A stretch of DNA of 64,000 bases from positions 434,001-498,000 of the forward strand of contig CANMZA010000001.1 in the NCBI GenBank assembly GCA_947502305.1, in the 5' to 3' direction. Each line of letters starts with the position of its first letter. Positions within the stretch are counted from its first letter, which is position 1. The notes beneath the pieces are model-generated. The model saw only the letters and a program-made list of their open reading frames with translations, ran no database searches and was not told the DNA's origin. This document shows, in pieces, positions 42,450 through 50,149 of the stretch. This stretch comes from an uncultured Erythrobacter sp. Its GTDB lineage: Bacteria > Pseudomonadota > Alphaproteobacteria > Sphingomonadales > Sphingomonadaceae. The position numbers were made by a program, and so were the translations under genes.

Positions 42450-45014
42450 CTACAATTCCCTCAACGCCTGTGCCGGTTTCGCCCGCAGCAGCGGCAAAGA
42501 CCCCCCCAATGCAAACGCCAGAACCATCGCCAGCCCCAGGCCAAGAACCGCCAAAACAGCGCCCCAATCCGGCAACCAGTCAAATTCAAACAGCTGCGTA
42601 ATGATCACCCAAGCCAGCCCCGAACCAAGCGCCAGAGCCACCAGCGCCAATGATGCCGCGATCAATCCATATTCGGCCAATTGCAGGCCCAAAATCTGCC
42701 GTCTGCTCGCGCCAAGCACCCGCAGCACCACGGTATCATATGTCCGCGCTGCGCGCGCCGCCGCAATTGCGCCCATCAGCACCGCCAAGCCAGCGAGCAC
42801 CGCCACCGCAGCCGCGGCCAAAGTTGCGAGGCCCACCTGTTCGAGCAATTCGCGCGCTTGCACCAACACTTCGCCGACTTCGACGACAGAGCTGGACGGG
42901 AATTCTCGCACCATATTGCGTAAAAGTTGCCCCTGAGCCACCGGATCGGCGCCCTCTGGCAGATCAATGGTCGCGGCCAATTTGTGCGGGGCGTCTGCAA
43001 TGGCGTTGGCGGAAAAGACGAGGGTGAAATTGAAACCCATCGTTTCCCAATCAATTTCGCGCAGATTTGCAATCCGCACTTCGCGTTCCGCGCCCAGAAT
43101 GCCAATCGTCAGCTTGTCGCCAACATTCAGACCGGCGGCCTGCGCGAATTCGGCGTCGATGGAGACCAACGGTTCGCCGTCATGACCCGCTTCCCACCAT
43201 TCGCCGTCCACGACGCGGCTGCCTTCTGGCGCGGTGTCGGAATAGGTGATGCCGCGTTCCCCGCGCAGTGCCCATGCACCATCAGGGATTTCTTCAAGGT
43301 CGGCGGTGCGTTGCATGTCGCCTTCTGGCCCGAACGCCAGGATCGCGCCGCGCAAGGTCGGCACAGCGCGGACTTGCGCATCGGGGAAGGGGGTTTCAAC
43401 CAATTCAAAGAACCGATCGCGCCCCTCTGGCGGGACGTCGATCACAAAGTAATCGGGCGCTTCTTGCGGCACGCGGCTTTGGATATTGCCATCAATCGCG
43501 CTTTGAATCGCTGCCAATAAGACGAAAGCCGCAAGGCCGAACCCTAGCGCCGTCACCAATGCCCCGGTCGGCGCGCCGGGCCGGTAAATGTTGGACAAAG
43601 CGGATCGCAGCAAGGGGTTGGAGGGGCGCGGCACTTTGCGCGCTATGGTTTGCAGCAATAGGCCAAGCCCCGCCAGCAGCACCAATGCCCCGCCAGCGCC
43701 GATCAAAAATCCGCCCGACAACAGCGGCTGAGCCGTGGTCAGCAGCGCAAGCGCGCAAATAGCAGCGATACCGATCCCGGTGGCGATCAAAGCGCGTTTA
43801 TCCCGCGCGAGCGGTGTCACGCGGCTGCGCATCAGCGCCATCGCCGGGAAACTGCGCGCGCGCAGCAGCGGCGCGGCCGCAAAGGCAAACGCAACCAACA
43901 AACCATATGCGCCCGCCAGCAGCAACGGCGCAGGCTCGATCACAAAACCGCTTTCAACCGGCAGCAACCCGTCCAGAGCCGCGCCCAGCAAAGGCGTTAC
44001 CAGTACGCCTGTGGCCAAGCCGAGCGCGCTGCCGATCAGAGCCGCCACCGCGATTTGCAGCGCGTAAATGCGGACAATATCGCGTGACGACGCACCCAGC
44101 ACTTTCAGCGTCGCAATGCTGGCGCGGCGTTGATCCAAATAGGACGAAACCCCGCCCGCAATCCCGATGCCGGCAATCACCAAAGCGGCAAGGCCAACCA
44201 AGGTTAGAAAATCGCTCATCTGCCGCACGAACCGATCCGCGCCGGGGGATGCCCGGTCACGGGTGCGGAAATCAAACCCGGCATTGGGGAAGGCGTCGGT
44301 CAGCGCTTCTTCTACGCTCTCTGGATCGGCAGAGGCGTCGGAAAAGGCGATCCGGTATTTGCTTTGATAGAGCGAGCCGGGCTGAATCAAGCCGGCCTGC
44401 GCGGGCAGTTCGCGCGCGACCAGAACGGTGGGGCCAAGCTGAAATCCTTCGGACAGACGGTCCGGCTCGCTGTCGATCACTCCGGCGGCGCGCAATGTCA
44501 CGGTGCCCATGCGGAATGTGTCGCCGACTTCGATATTAAGGCGGTCCAGCGCCCCTTTCGCTAAATAGGCATCATTGGCCCTTGGCGCGCCCGGTTCGGT
44601 GCCATCGGCCAGCGTGAAATTGCCATAAAGCGGCCACTGCGTATCGACCGCCTTCAATTCGACGGGTGCGGCGGCGTCGTCAGTGCTGGCCATCGCTTGC
44701 ATCCGGAAACCGCTGGATAATGTGCCATATTCACCAAGCGCGGCGATTTCTTCTTCGGATAGGTCGCGCTGCCAGACTTCAACCTCAAGATCGCCCCCCA
44801 GCAAGGCTTGGCCGCTGGATTGCAATTCACGCTCAATCGATGCGGTCAGCGTGCCGATCGCTGCCAAAGCGGCGGTGCCGAGAAAAATGCACACGAGCAG
44901 CAGGCGCAGCCCGCGAAACCGGGCGTTGAGATCACGCTGAGCGATCTGCCAAACGCCGCCCCAGCCCAGACCCCTGGAATTGGGGCCGCCGGAGTTTAAA
45001 TCGCTGCCGCTCAT
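42450..45014 (-). CDS. ABC transporter permease, FtsX/MacB type (YbbP-like)
   Basis: An 854-aa permease with about ten membrane helices. It is a duplicated FtsX-type unit: one N-terminal helix (GLRLLLVCIFLGTAALAAIG), a large periplasmic domain, a four-helix core, a second periplasmic domain and a C-terminal three-helix core. It resembles YbbP. The start overlaps the ATPase stop by ATGA. The pair is divergent from the TesA-like esterase, as in E. coli ybbAP/tesA. Such systems are thought to move or extract lipids or lipoproteins, but substrates are unproven. Confidence 0.92.
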   Translation of the reverse strand: MSGSDLNSGGPNSRGLGWGGVWQIAQRDLNARFRGLRLLLVCIFLGTAALAAIGTLTASIERELQSSGQALLGGDLEVEVWQRDLSEEEIAALGEYGTLSSGFRMQAMASTDDAAAPVELKAVDTQWPLYGNFTLADGTEPGAPRANDAYLAKGALDRLNIEVGDTFRMGTVTLRAAGVIDSEPDRLSEGFQLGPTVLVARELPAQAGLIQPGSLYQSKYRIAFSDASADPESVEEALTDAFPNAGFDFRTRDRASPGADRFVRQMSDFLTLVGLAALVIAGIGIAGGVSSYLDQRRASIATLKVLGASSRDIVRIYALQIAVAALIGSALGLATGVLVTPLLGAALDGLLPVESGFVIEPAPLLLAGAYGLLVAFAFAAAPLLRARSFPAMALMRSRVTPLARDKRALIATGIGIAAICALALLTTAQPLLSGGFLIGAGGALVLLAGLGLLLQTIARKVPRPSNPLLRSALSNIYRPGAPTGALVTALGFGLAAFVLLAAIQSAIDGNIQSRVPQEAPDYFVIDVPPEGRDRFFELVETPFPDAQVRAVPTLRGAILAFGPEGDMQRTADLEEIPDGAWALRGERGITYSDTAPEGSRVVDGEWWEAGHDGEPLVSIDAEFAQAAGLNVGDKLTIGILGAEREVRIANLREIDWETMGFNFTLVFSANAIADAPHKLAATIDLPEGADPVAQGQLLRNMVREFPSSSVVEVGEVLVQARELLEQVGLATLAAAAVAVLAGLAVLMGAIAAARAARTYDTVVLRVLGASRRQILGLQLAEYGLIAASLALVALALGSGLAWVIITQLFEFDWLPDWGAVLAVLGLGLAMVLAFALGGSLPLLRAKPAQALREL

Positions 45015-45739
45015 TCCGCAGCTTCTGCCGCGCTGGCAGTGTTGGCGCGTATGTCCGACACCACAACGCCGTCCGCCATGGTCAACACCCGGTCGCATTG
45101 CTCCGCCAGTGCGGGATCGTGGGTGATGATCAACAAAGTCGCGCCCGTTTCCGCGCGCCGGGCAAACAGCAATTCGACAATCTCTTCGCCGGTGCTGACA
45201 TCAAGATTGCCGGTCGGTTCATCGGCAAAGATCAATTGCGGGCGCGGCGCGGTGGCGCGCGCAATGGCGACGCGTTGTTGTTCGCCGCCCGACAATTGCG
45301 TGGGATAATGGGCGATCCGGTGGCCAAGGCCCACGGCTTCGAGTTCAGCCACGGCCCGCACTGATCCATCCGGACTGCCTGCAAGCTCCATCGGAGTGGC
45401 GACATTTTCCGCCGCCGTCATTGTCGGCAGCAGGTGGAACGCCTGAAGCACGATCCCGATCCGGCCCCGGCGCGCGGCAGCGAGGCCGTCTTCGTTCAAG
45501 TCTGCGAAATCCGCGCCTGCGACCGTAAGCGAGCCGCCGCTCGCCCGTTCAAGCCCGGACAAGACCGCCATCAAAGAGCTTTTGCCGGAGCCCGAGGGGC
45601 CAAGCAAAGCGACCACCTCTCCATGCGCAATATCGAGGTCGATACCGCGCAAAATATCGACCGGCGCATCATTGCTGCCGAGCGTAAGGGTGAGGTTCCG
45701 GGCGGAGATGGCCATTTCTGGCGAAGTTTGTTTCTGCAT
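45011..45739 (-). CDS. ABC transporter ATP-binding protein (YbbA/LolD-like)
   Basis: A 242-aa ATPase with Walker A VALLGPSGSGKSSLMAVLSG, Q-loop IVLQAFHLLPTMTA, signature LSGGEQQRVAIARA, Walker B LIFADEPTGNLD and switch ITHDPAL. LolD/MacB-family sequences have this GRIG-type region. It powers the permease at 42450-45014, with which it overlaps. Several start codons lie close together (45754, 45751, 45739), and I chose ATG 45739. The divergent esterase gene starts 65 bp away. Confidence 0.94.
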   Translation of the reverse strand: MQKQTSPEMAISARNLTLTLGSNDAPVDILRGIDLDIAHGEVVALLGPSGSGKSSLMAVLSGLERASGGSLTVAGADFADLNEDGLAAARRGRIGIVLQAFHLLPTMTAAENVATPMELAGSPDGSVRAVAELEAVGLGHRIAHYPTQLSGGEQQRVAIARATAPRPQLIFADEPTGNLDVSTGEEIVELLFARRAETGATLLIITHDPALAEQCDRVLTMADGVVVSDIRANTASAAEAAE

Positions 45740-45803
45740 TGTCACCATCAACAAATGGGATAGGGAAGGGTTTCAAACAAGGTCGAATTAGGAAGGTTCG
45801 CAG

Positions 45804-46538
45804 ATGAATATCGGCATCTTGCAGAAAGCAGCGCGAATTGCGCTTGGTCTGTCCGCGGCTTTCGCGCTTAGCGCATGCGGGGCAGAGGCTCCTGCGGACG
45901 CTCCCAATCCGGCCTCTAATGAAAGTGTTTCAGAAGAGCTGGCGATCCCGGTGATGGGAGAGCAAGTGGACATTGTTGCCTTTGGCGACAGTTTGTTTGC
46001 GGGATATGGCCTTGAAAACCCCGGCGATTCCTATCCGGCGAAGCTGGAGCGGGCGCTACGCACGCGCGGCACCAATGCGGCGATCACCAATGCGGGCGTG
46101 TCGGGCGACACCAGCGCAGCGGGGCTGAGCCGGATCGCCTTTGTCCTCGACCAATTGGAGGAAAAGCCGGATCTGTTCATTCTGGAGCTCGGCGGCAATG
46201 ATCTGCTGCGCAATATCTCGCCCGCCGAAACACGCAGCAATTTCACCCAAATGCTGACGATTTTGCAGGAACGGGACATTCCTGTGTTGCTCATGGGGAT
46301 GCGCGCTCCGCCAAATTATGGGCCGGAATATCAGGCAGAATTTGACGCGATCTATGCCGATCTGGCGCAGGAATTTGATGCAGATCTGATCCCGTTTTGG
46401 ATGGAGGACATTTATGAAGATGCCTCCCTTTTCCAGAATGACCGCATCCATCCCACGGCTGAGGGGATAGAGGCGCTGGTTGCTTCTACCGTGGATGCCG
46501 TGGCGGCGGTGCTGCCTGAACCCTCAGACGCGGGTTAA
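45804..46538 (+). CDS. TesA-like SGNH/GDSL esterase lipoprotein
   Basis: A 244-aa lipoprotein: signal and lipobox FALSAC at residue 25, then an SGNH-hydrolase domain. Block I is VDIVAFGDSLFAGYGL (nucleophile Ser), block II has Gly in AGVSGDTSAAG, block III has Asn in LELGGNDLLR, and block V is NDRIHPTAEG (Asp, His). TesA relatives are periplasmic thioesterases/lysophospholipases. It is divergent from the YbbA-YbbP-like pair and convergent with recF, with which its 3' end overlaps by 15 bp. Confidence 0.95.
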   Translation: MNIGILQKAARIALGLSAAFALSACGAEAPADAPNPASNESVSEELAIPVMGEQVDIVAFGDSLFAGYGLENPGDSYPAKLERALRTRGTNAAITNAGVSGDTSAAGLSRIAFVLDQLEEKPDLFILELGGNDLLRNISPAETRSNFTQMLTILQERDIPVLLMGMRAPPNYGPEYQAEFDAIYADLAQEFDADLIPFWMEDIYEDASLFQNDRIHPTAEGIEALVASTVDAVAAVLPEPSDAG

Positions 46539-47612
46539 CGCGCCGCCGCTGACGCGCCAGACCGCGGCTTCCGCCTCGATATCGGCGAAGGGCGCGATTT
46601 CGGTGCCGGTCATCCAAATCTGCGCTTTGCCCGCGCGCAGGCGGCGGAACAATTCGATCCGCCGAACCGGGTCGAGATGTGCGGCGACCTCATCCAGCAA
46701 CAAGACGCTGGGGCGGCCCGATGACGCCAAGACGCCATGCGCCAATGTGATCGCAATCAACATCGCCTTTTGCTCTCCGGTAGAACAAGACGCGGCGGGC
46801 TGGCCTGCATTGGCCATCACCACTTCCAATTCGTCGCGGTGCGGCCCGATAAGGGCACGGCCAGCGGCACGGTCGCGGGGGCGGGCGCGGGCGAACTCGG
46901 CCAGCAATTCCGCCGCATCCACGGGGCCGCCAGCGCGGTAGGTCAGGATTGGCCGAGCAAAGGGTTCCGGAGGCAGGGCGGACAATTCATCGGCGAGCAT
47001 CGCCACCAGCCTTGCGCGCGTTTGGGCGACCATGCTGCCATGCTGGGCGGCTTGCGCTTCGATCGCGTCCAGCCACCGCGCATCGCCGCGATCCTCCAGC
47101 AAGCGATTGCGCTCGCGCAGAGCGGTCTCCAATTGGCTGGCGGCTTTGGCATGCCCCGGCTCTATCGCCAGCGCCATCCGGTCCATAAATCGCCGCCTTG
47201 CGCCCGCGCTGTCTGTAAACAGGCCGTCCATCGCCGGGGTCAGCCACGACACTGCATGCCATTCCGACAAAGCGCTGGCGCTTGCATCCGCGCCGTTGAT
47301 CCGCACCAGTCGCCGGGTGGGACGATCCGCTTGCGTATAGGTGCCGATCCGGGCGGAGACTTGGCCCTGTTCAATCAGGCTGGCCCCAATCGCAAAAGGC
47401 GCCGGATCTGCGTCCGGCGAAAGGCGCAGGGCCAGTTCCGGCAGCGCCGCACGCCGCAGACCGCGTCCGGGGCTGAGCAAGGAGATCGCTTCGAGCACAT
47501 TGGTCTTGCCCGCGCCATTTTCCCCGACGAGCAGGTTGAAATGCGCCGTATCCGTCAATTCACTGCCCGCATGGTTGCGGAAGTTTTGCAGGGTGATCTT
47601 TGCAAGCGCCAT
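46524..47612 (-). CDS. recF: DNA replication and repair protein RecF
   Basis: A 362-aa SMC-like ATPase that loads RecA at gaps with RecO and RecR. Walker A is LLVGENGAGKTNVLEAISLL, the signature CSTGEQKAMLIAITLAHG, and Walker B LLLDEVAAHLDPVRR. MALAKITLQNFRNH at 47612 is the family N-terminus. An open frame reaching 47837 extends across the promoter region of the microprotein operon and is not expected to be used. Here recF stands apart from dnaN and gyrB. Confidence 0.95.
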   Translation of the reverse strand: MALAKITLQNFRNHAGSELTDTAHFNLLVGENGAGKTNVLEAISLLSPGRGLRRAALPELALRLSPDADPAPFAIGASLIEQGQVSARIGTYTQADRPTRRLVRINGADASASALSEWHAVSWLTPAMDGLFTDSAGARRRFMDRMALAIEPGHAKAASQLETALRERNRLLEDRGDARWLDAIEAQAAQHGSMVAQTRARLVAMLADELSALPPEPFARPILTYRAGGPVDAAELLAEFARARPRDRAAGRALIGPHRDELEVVMANAGQPAASCSTGEQKAMLIAITLAHGVLASSGRPSVLLLDEVAAHLDPVRRIELFRRLRAGKAQIWMTGTEIAPFADIEAEAAVWRVSGGALTRV

Positions 47613-47686
47613 GGTCGCAGCCGGGGTAGCATGCGCGCTCTTAAACGCCAGAGCGGTGGCCTTGAAAATCCCCAATCCCAATAGAT

Positions 47687-47762
47687 GGGAAAAATTCCCA
47701 ATCTTTCGGTTTGATGAACAGCGGGTAAATTTCTGTATCATGCCAGAATGGCGGAATTCTGG
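47687..47762 (+). promoter_or_regulatory. Inverted repeats upstream of the sigma-54-like promoter (possible enhancer sites)
   Basis: GGGAA-AAA-TTCCC (47687-47699) and CCAGAAT/ATTCTGG (47743-47762, 6-bp spacer) are perfect inverted repeats in AT-rich DNA. Relative to the inferred transcription start near 47802 they lie at about -115 to -103 and -59 to -40. The first sits where an enhancer-binding activator such as PspF would bind. This is inference. Confidence 0.5.
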
Positions 47763-47775
47763 GGTTTTTCGAGTT

Positions 47776-47791
47776 TGGCACGCCTCCTGCA
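47776..47791 (+). promoter_or_regulatory. Sigma-54 (RpoN) -24/-12 promoter
   Basis: TGGCACGCCTCCTGCA matches the RpoN consensus TGGCACGnnnnTTGCA at all but one fixed position (CTGCA for TTGCA). The GG and GC pairs (47777-47778, 47789-47790) are exactly 10 bp apart. The predicted start is near 47802, leaving a 54-nt leader before the first microprotein ATG at 47856. Confidence 0.75.
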
Positions 47792-47855
47792 GAGTGTTTG
47801 GCGTCCCCAGGATGAACTTGGGGAAACAGACAAACACTTAAATGGAGACTTCAAA

Positions 47856-47966
47856 ATGACCGCAATCGATCTCAGCAACCGTTTCGCCGCCGCCGCTTTC
47901 TCAGTGGTCATTTCGGCAGCGATGTTCGCCTACGCCATCGTCCCAGCCACTCCATCGCTGGCCTAA
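47856..47966 (+). CDS. Microprotein 1 (36 aa, hydrophobic, R-x20-P-A-T-P pattern)
   Basis: A 36-aa protein: eight polar residues (MTAIDLSN), Arg9, a 15-residue hydrophobic stretch, Ala-Tyr-Ala at 25-27 and the end IVPATPSLA. GGAG is 8 nt before the ATG. Two further genes downstream keep the same pattern with identical spacing from Arg to Pro-Ala-Ser/Thr-Pro, which is why I call this coding. It could be a single-pass membrane protein. Alternatively it could be a signal-peptide-like precursor cut at Ala-Tyr-Ala, releasing a nonapeptide. Function unknown. First gene behind the sigma-54-like promoter. Confidence 0.78.
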   Translation: MTAIDLSNRFAAAAFSVVISAAMFAYAIVPATPSLA

Positions 47967-48024
47967 TCTAAACGGCCGCGGCCCTTCTGGCCTTACGCCT
48001 CCCTCAAATAGAAAGCCCCTCATT

Positions 48025-48138
48025 ATGTTTACCAACGAAACCGCAACTCGCTTCGCTTCTGCCGCTTTCTCACTCGCAGTATCAGCAGCATTCTTTGCCT
48101 ACGCAATCATCCCCGCAAGCCCCGGCGTCATGGCCTAA
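48025..48138 (+). CDS. Microprotein 2 (37 aa, paralogue of microprotein 1)
   Basis: A 37-aa protein: MFTNETATR, a hydrophobic stretch (FASAAFSLAVSAAFF), Ala-Tyr-Ala at 25-27 and IIPASPGVMA. Aligned without gaps to microprotein 1, it shares Arg9, Phe10, Ala-Ala at 13-14 and 21-22, Phe15, Ser16, AYAI at 25-28 and P-A-x-P at 30-33. The ribosome site (AGAAAG) is weak, and a 58-bp spacer separates it from gene 1. Same two topological possibilities as its neighbour. Confidence 0.78.
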   Translation: MFTNETATRFASAAFSLAVSAAFFAYAIIPASPGVMA

Positions 48139-48195
48139 TCGTTCAAGACAACGCCTTACCCCGGCATTTTTAACACCAACCCAAAGGACCAAATA

Positions 48196-48342
48196 ATGTA
48201 CTCGTTTTTCGAACTTTCCAGCACCACAGGCGCCCGACTATCGGCAGCCGCAGGCGCTTTGATTGTCACCGCCCTAATGATGGCAACCGCAATCATCCCC
48301 GCTAGCCCTGCTTTGACCCTGACCGCAGGAGCATTGGCATGA
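48196..48342 (+). CDS. Microprotein 3 (48 aa, paralogue), overlaps the PspC gene
   Basis: A 48-aa protein: MYSFFELSSTTGAR, a hydrophobic stretch, then Ala-Thr-Ala and IIPASPALTLTAGALA. Arg14 to Pro35 is 21 positions, the same as in microproteins 1 and 2 (Arg9 to Pro30). The N-terminus is five residues longer and the tail eight to ten longer. AAAGGA precedes the ATG. The stop overlaps the PspC-domain start as ATGA, so translation of the two is coupled. Confidence 0.78.
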   Translation: MYSFFELSSTTGARLSAAAGALIVTALMMATAIIPASPALTLTAGALA

Positions 48343-48551
48343 GCAATTTGACTAACCGCAATGGCGGCCCGCCTCAAAACGGCTTCCGTCTTGATAAGAA
48401 CGAAGGCAAATTGTTCGGTGTTTGCGCAGGCCTTGCCAACTGGTCTGGTGTTGATGCGATGGTCTGGCGCCTTGGTCTTGTTGTCGCGACTTTGCTCGGC
48501 GTTGGCCTGACCATTCCGATCTATCTCGCCGTCGCTTTGATCGCAGATTGA
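48339..48551 (+). CDS. Minimal PspC-domain membrane protein
   Basis: A 70-aa protein that is only a PspC domain: FRLDKNEGKLFGVCAGLANW then SGVDAMVWRLGLVVATLLG, ending in a membrane helix IPIYLAVALIAD. PspC proteins sense or transmit envelope stress in the phage-shock response. Canonical PspC carries extra C-terminal sequence, which is absent here. It is coupled to microprotein 3 by ATGA and lies last in the sigma-54-like operon. No pspA, pspB or pspF gene is in the window. Confidence 0.9.
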   Translation: MSNLTNRNGGPPQNGFRLDKNEGKLFGVCAGLANWSGVDAMVWRLGLVVATLLGVGLTIPIYLAVALIAD

Positions 48552-48575
48552 GGGCGACGTTCAACAGAAGCTGAA

Positions 48576-48653
48576 CCCGGTTTTCGGGCGAGCTTCGCCT
48601 AACAATCTAAGAAAACCGGGAGGGGTCACGTTGTGGCCCCTCTTCTTCTTTTT
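48576..48653 (+). terminator. Composite hairpin and rho-independent terminator of the microprotein-PspC operon
   Basis: CCCGGTTTTC (48576-48585) pairs with GAAAACCGGG (48611-48620), enclosing an inner GGCGA/TCGCC hairpin. AGGGGTCAC (48621-48629) with GTGGCCCCT (48633-48641) and a T-rich run follow directly as the terminator. Confidence 0.85.
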
Positions 48654-48762
48654 ACCGCGAGAGAAATCATTCGGACCCGTTAGGTCCGCAAGCGTGACCA
48701 CGCGTCGGCCGATAGGCCGCCCCCTCGGCAGGCAATCGCGAAGCGATTTACCGCGAGAGAAA
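48651..48762. repeat. 16-bp direct repeats flanking four short hairpins
   Basis: TTTACCGCGAGAGAAA occurs at 48651-48666 and 48747-48762. Between them are hairpins CGGACC/GGTCCG (48672-48688), GCGT/ACGC (48692-48703), CGGCC-GATA-GGCCG (48706-48719) and AATCGC-GAA-GCGATT (48734-48748). It sits between the convergent PspC and SDR genes. It may be a REP-like element; no transposase is nearby. Confidence 0.65.
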
Positions 48763-48767
48763 AAGAA

Positions 48768-49550
48768 CTACATCGCGGAAATACCGCCATCCAGTTTCAA
48801 TTCCGCCCCGGTCATAAAGCGGCTTTCATCGCTGGCCAGATAAACCACCGCATTGGCGATATCATTGGGTTCGCCCACGAATTTGAGCGGGATTTGCCGC
48901 GCCAATTTTTCCAGCAGAACATCCTTGTCAAGCTGAGCCGAGCGCGCCGTCCCATCAAGGATCGGCGTATCAACAAAGGTCGGATGGACGGAATTGCAGC
49001 GGATCTGCATGTTCTTCTTCGCACAGTGCAGCGCGATAGATTTGGACAGCATCCAAACGCTGGCTTTGGAGGCATTGTATGCGGGCATTGTATCGCTGGC
49101 GATCAGGCCGGCAATGCTGGAGATGTTGATGATCGATCCCGGCGCGTGTTCACGCATCAATGGCAAAGCCTTTTGGCAGCCGTGAAAGATGGAATCGACA
49201 TTGATCGAAAAGCACCGCTGCCAATCGGCAAAATCGCATTGTTCGATATTGCCCGGCACGCCGATCCCGGCATTGTTGACCAGCACATTGAGCCCGCCAA
49301 TATTCTCGCGCGCGGCGTCGACGGCAGCTTCCCAGCTCGCCGGGTCGGTGACATCGTGCGAGGCGCTGAACGCGGTTCCGGCGCCCATTTCGGCATTGAT
49401 GATCTCAGCAGTTTCCGCTGCGCCTTCGCCGTTAATATCGGTGGCCAGAACCCGCGCGCCTTCTTGTGCAAGACGGATTGAGTGCGCCCGGCCAAGCCCT
49501 TGAGCGCCGCCGGTGACGAGTGCGAGTTTGCCTTCGCAGCGTTTAGTCAT
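48768..49550 (-). CDS. Short-chain dehydrogenase/reductase
   Basis: A 260-aa classical SDR: cofactor motif LVTGGAQGLGRAHSIRLAQE, NNAGIGVPGN and catalytic SSIAGLIAS...YNASKASVWML (Ser, Tyr, Lys). DINGEG after the second strand suggests NAD rather than NADP. The tail FMTGAELKLDGGISAM is typical. Two ATGs lie near the start (49556, 49550); the second has GGAG at proper distance. It overlaps the nudix gene by 8 bp and is last in the lemA-TPM-nudix-SDR run. The substrate is unknown. Confidence 0.92.
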   Translation of the reverse strand: MTKRCEGKLALVTGGAQGLGRAHSIRLAQEGARVLATDINGEGAAETAEIINAEMGAGTAFSASHDVTDPASWEAAVDAARENIGGLNVLVNNAGIGVPGNIEQCDFADWQRCFSINVDSIFHGCQKALPLMREHAPGSIINISSIAGLIASDTMPAYNASKASVWMLSKSIALHCAKKNMQIRCNSVHPTFVDTPILDGTARSAQLDKDVLLEKLARQIPLKFVGEPNDIANAVVYLASDESRFMTGAELKLDGGISAM

Positions 49551-50139
49551 AGTCATTTTCTCCAAGATATTCAGGTGCCAGCAGCATCGCAATGCGCACA
49601 TCGACGGCATGGCCTTCGCCGCGCCAATTGGCGACGAAATCAGCCAGATCATCCAGCGCAACGCGGTGTACGACGATGTTTTCTTCAGAAACGCCGCCGC
49701 CTTCGCTAATTTTGGTGAGGCCGCTGGCGCGCAGCAGCGTGAAACATTCTGACACCATGCCGGGGGAGGAATAGAACTCGCCCAAAACCTCCATCCGGTC
49801 CGCGGCATAGCCGGTCTCTTCCTCCAGTTCGCGCGCGGCGGCGTCGATGGCGGCTTCGCCTTCTGCGCCCGCATCATCGCCAACCAATCCGGCGGGGATC
49901 TCTAGGCAAAAACGGCCCAGCGGGACGCGGTATTGCGCGACCAGAATGACATGGCGACTGCCGTCATCATCTTCATCGATCGCAATGATCGCGGCGGCGC
50001 GAATGCCGCGCGTGCGCCCGACATATTCCCACCGTCCGCGCCGCTTGGCCGCGATAAATCGGCCTTCCCACATGATTTCTTCGGTGGCGTCCGCGTCAGA
50101 ATCGCGGATCAGATCATTCTCGTCGCTATAATCATCCAT
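49543..50139 (-). CDS. Nudix hydrolase (ADP-ribose pyrophosphatase-like)
   Basis: A 198-aa nudix hydrolase: HVILVAQYRVPLGRFCLEIP, then the nudix box in AAARELEEETGYAADRMEVL, following GLVGDDAGAEGEAA. The LEIPAGLV and SPGMVSE blocks match ADP-ribose pyrophosphatases, which clear ADP-ribose. An acidic N-terminus (MDDYSDENDLIRDSDADAT) is extra. It overlaps the SDR gene by 8 bp and starts 10 bp after the first TPM gene's stop. Confidence 0.92.
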   Translation of the reverse strand: MDDYSDENDLIRDSDADATEEIMWEGRFIAAKRRGRWEYVGRTRGIRAAAIIAIDEDDDGSRHVILVAQYRVPLGRFCLEIPAGLVGDDAGAEGEAAIDAAARELEEETGYAADRMEVLGEFYSSPGMVSECFTLLRASGLTKISEGGGVSEENIVVHRVALDDLADFVANWRGEGHAVDVRIAMLLAPEYLGENDYD

Positions 50140-50149
50140 GGCGGACGGC

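Noticed and set aside
47613..47837. N-terminal extension of recF by 75 codons
   Set aside because: It would cover the sigma-54-like promoter; the family N-terminus begins at 47612.
47842..47859. Five-codon upstream frame (M-E-T-S-K) overlapping microprotein 1 by ATGA
   Set aside because: Its GGAG is better explained as the ribosome site of microprotein 1; nothing supports a leader peptide.
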